Shown: piece by piece, positions 5,411 to 6,798 of the stretch
Position numbering within the stretch: position 1 is the stretch's first letter
How the letters are laid out: each line of letters starts with the position of its first letter
Translations under genes and position numbers: made by a program
NCBI GenBank assembly: GCA_023430625.1
Contig: JAEZAA010000189.1
Span: forward strand, 1-6,798
Length of the DNA: 6,798 nucleotides
Source: Pseudomonadota bacterium
GTDB lineage: Bacteria; Pseudomonadota; Gammaproteobacteria; Pseudomonadales; Oleiphilaceae
Reading direction: 5' to 3'
Notes under the pieces: generated by a model
What the model saw: only the letters and a program-made list of their open reading frames with translations
Databases searched by the model: none
Told to the model about the DNA's origin: nothing

Positions 5411-6249
5411 GCGCGTACCCGATCCTTACCCGCGCGGCGGCGAGTCCAGAATTGCAGTAGGTTGATCAGCAATAGCATCAGGAACGACAGCACCAGCATG
5501 CTCAGCGCAATGGCGGTCGCACCGGTGTAGTCGTACTGCTCCAGTTTGGTGATGATCAGCAGGGGCACGATCTCGGACACCATCGGCATGTTGCCGGCGA
5601 TAAAGATAACCGAGCCGTATTCGCCGATTCCCCGGGCAAAAGCCAGGGCGAATCCGGTCAGCAGGGCCGGCAGGATATTGGGAAAGATCACCTGCGCGAA
5701 CGTGGCCCAGCGGCTGGCGCCCAGACTGGCGGCGGCCTCTTCCATGCTGGGGTCGAGTTCTTGCAGGATCGGCTCCACGGTGCGCACCACAAACGGCAGA
5801 CCGATAAAGATCAGCGCGATCACGATACCCGCTGGCACATACACCAGTTTGATCCCGAGCGGCTCGAGCCATTGGCCGATCCAGCCGTTGGGCGCGTAGA
5901 CCGCGGTGAGGACGATCCCGGCTACCGCGGTCGGCAGGGCGAAGGGCAGATCCACCAGCGCATCGAGAATCTTCTTGCCGCGAAAGGGATACCGTACCAA
6001 GACCCAGGCGATGATCAGGCCGAACACCAGGTTGAAGGCGGCGGCCACAAGGGCGGTCCAGAGGCTGACCTTAAAGGATGCCAATACCCGGGGTTCCGTC
6101 ACGATTGCCCAGAATTCGCCCCAGCTCAGCTGGAGCGTTTTTAGAAGAAGGGCTGACAGTGGGATGAGCACGATCAGCGCCAGGTAAAACAGGGTGTATC
6201 CCAGTGCCGGGCGAAAGCCCGGCAGGATTGACTTCGATGGGGTGGACAT
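5407..6249 (-). CDS. cysT: Sulfate ABC transporter permease CysT (CysU)
   Basis: The other half of the sulfate channel in the inner membrane. The 280 residues match the usual size of 275-280. Six hydrophobic spans fit near residues 15-37, 62-86, 101-122, 139-158, 192-212 and 244-267. The EAA loop reads EAAASLGASRWATFAQVIFP (171-190) with its Gly177 intact, unlike CysW. Family hallmarks include LPTAVAGIVLTAVYAPNGW (105-123) and GEYGSVIFIAGNMP (209-222). The short Arg-rich tail is cytoplasmic by the positive-inside rule. The ATG at 6249 is preceded by AAGG 6 bases upstream and lies 36 bases after the sbp stop; no terminator is visible in that gap. The stop overlaps the cysW start, so the order sbp-cysT-cysW-cysA is the standard single-operon layout. 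CysT is distinguished from CysW by the hallmark segments and by gene order. Confidence 0.96.
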   Translation of the reverse strand: MSTPSKSILPGFRPALGYTLFYLALIVLIPLSALLLKTLQLSWGEFWAIVTEPRVLASFKVSLWTALVAAAFNLVFGLIIAWVLVRYPFRGKKILDALVDLPFALPTAVAGIVLTAVYAPNGWIGQWLEPLGIKLVYVPAGIVIALIFIGLPFVVRTVEPILQELDPSMEEAAASLGASRWATFAQVIFPNILPALLTGFALAFARGIGEYGSVIFIAGNMPMVSEIVPLLIITKLEQYDYTGATAIALSMLVLSFLMLLLINLLQFWTRRRAGKDRVRA

Positions 6250-6285
6250 AACTGCCTTCTCGTCTGTGGAGTCAGGTCAATTGGC

Positions 6286-6798
6286 TTAGGGCTGATAGAT
6301 CTTGTCGAACAGGCCGCCATCGTTGAAGTGGGTCTTCTGAGCGTTTTGCCAGTCGCCAAAGACATCATTCAACTTGAACAGGGAGACGTTCGGAAACAGC
6401 GCCAGATCCTTGGGATCCGCATGTTCCGGGTGCAGGGGACGGTAGAAGTTCTTAGCCGCGATCTTCTGTCCAACCGGCGAGTAGAGGAACTCCAGGTAGG
6501 CCTTGGCGACCTTCTCGGTGCCACGCTTCTTGGCGTTGCCGTCTACCACCGTGACCGGCGGCTCAGCTAGGATACTGAGGGATGGAACGACAATGTCGAA
6601 TTCACCTTCCTTCAGCTTGTACCGCGACAGCAAGGCTTCGTTTTCCCAAGCCAGCAGTACGTCACCGATGCCACGCTTCACGAAGGTGTTGGTGGAGCCA
6701 CGGGCGCCGGAGTCCAGCACGGGCACGTTCTTGTAGACCTTGTTGACGAAGTCGAAGGCTTTCTTGTGGGCGGCTTCAACCTTGTCCTTTGCAGCCGG
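6286..6798 (-). CDS. sbp: Periplasmic sulfate-binding protein, C-terminal half (5' end outside window)
   Basis: The frame is open from the stop at 6286-6288 to the right edge, giving 170 residues of a protein normally near 330-345; the N-terminus, signal peptide and promoter lie beyond base 6798. It binds sulfate in the periplasm and delivers it to CysT-CysW. Diagnostic sequence includes VLDSGARGSTNTFVKRGIGD (fragment residues 27-46), LLAWENEALL (48-57), a hinge-region ILAEPPVTVVD, YLEFLYSPVGQKIAAKNFYRP and the terminal HFNDGGLFDKIYQP. In the Salmonella sulfate-binding protein an Ala main-chain amide and a Trp side chain in the corresponding two segments contact sulfate; here these would be Ala32 and Trp51 of the fragment. 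It resembles Sbp more than thiosulfate-binding CysP, but the paralogues are close and the missing half could matter. The apparent start at 6726 is an internal GTG and not the real start. Confidence 0.94.
   Translation of the reverse strand, partial: PAAKDKVEAAHKKAFDFVNKVYKNVPVLDSGARGSTNTFVKRGIGDVLLAWENEALLSRYKLKEGEFDIVVPSLSILAEPPVTVVDGNAKKRGTEKVAKAYLEFLYSPVGQKIAAKNFYRPLHPEHADPKDLALFPNVSLFKLNDVFGDWQNAQKTHFNDGGLFDKIYQP

Noticed and set aside
6286..6726. Treating the frame starting at 6726 as a complete 146-residue gene
   Set aside because: The sulfate-binding protein frame continues upstream of that internal GTG to the window edge with family sequence, so the gene is partial.

Overview
This window looks like ordinary chromosome from a gammaproteobacterium with fairly high GC content (high 50s percent by eye). 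Transaldolase, DusA, the sulfate transporter subunits and a TerB-like protein all resemble gammaproteobacterial versions. A marine lineage such as Marinobacter or Halomonas would fit, but that is a guess from gene style and not something the sequence proves.

Layout, left to right. Three minus-strand genes come first. In transcription order they are dusA (tRNA dihydrouridine synthase A, 2631 to 1540), tal (class I transaldolase, 1474 to 518) and a TerB-family gene (442 to beyond base 1). Gaps of 65 and 75 bases with no convincing terminator make a single transcript plausible. A 341-base divergent intergenic region (2632-2972) follows. It holds a candidate dusA promoter, a leader able to form two mutually exclusive hairpins, a perfect 6-6-6 palindrome, and a Fur-box-like site over the likely promoter of a small plus-strand DUF2218 gene (2973-3266). 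A 190-base convergent spacer (3267-3456) carries three perfect inverted repeats. The right half is the minus-strand sulfate uptake operon: sbp (partial, running off the right edge), cysT, cysW and cysA, tightly spaced, with a 4-base cysT/cysW overlap.

How the genes work together. Sbp captures sulfate in the periplasm, CysT and CysW form the inner-membrane channel, and CysA powers it with ATP, feeding assimilatory sulfate reduction. The operon promoter and any CysB site lie outside the window. Tal works in the non-oxidative pentose phosphate pathway. DusA modifies the D-loop of tRNAs. DUF2218 has no established function, but a Fur-like site at its promoter suggests that low iron induces it.

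No RNA genes, insertion sequences, CRISPR arrays or phage genes were seen, and I did not find a clearly new multi-gene system. The most interesting points are the Fur-like control of DUF2218, the structured dusA leader, the hairpin cluster at the DUF2218/cysA junction, and a Gly-to-Ser change in the EAA loop of CysW.
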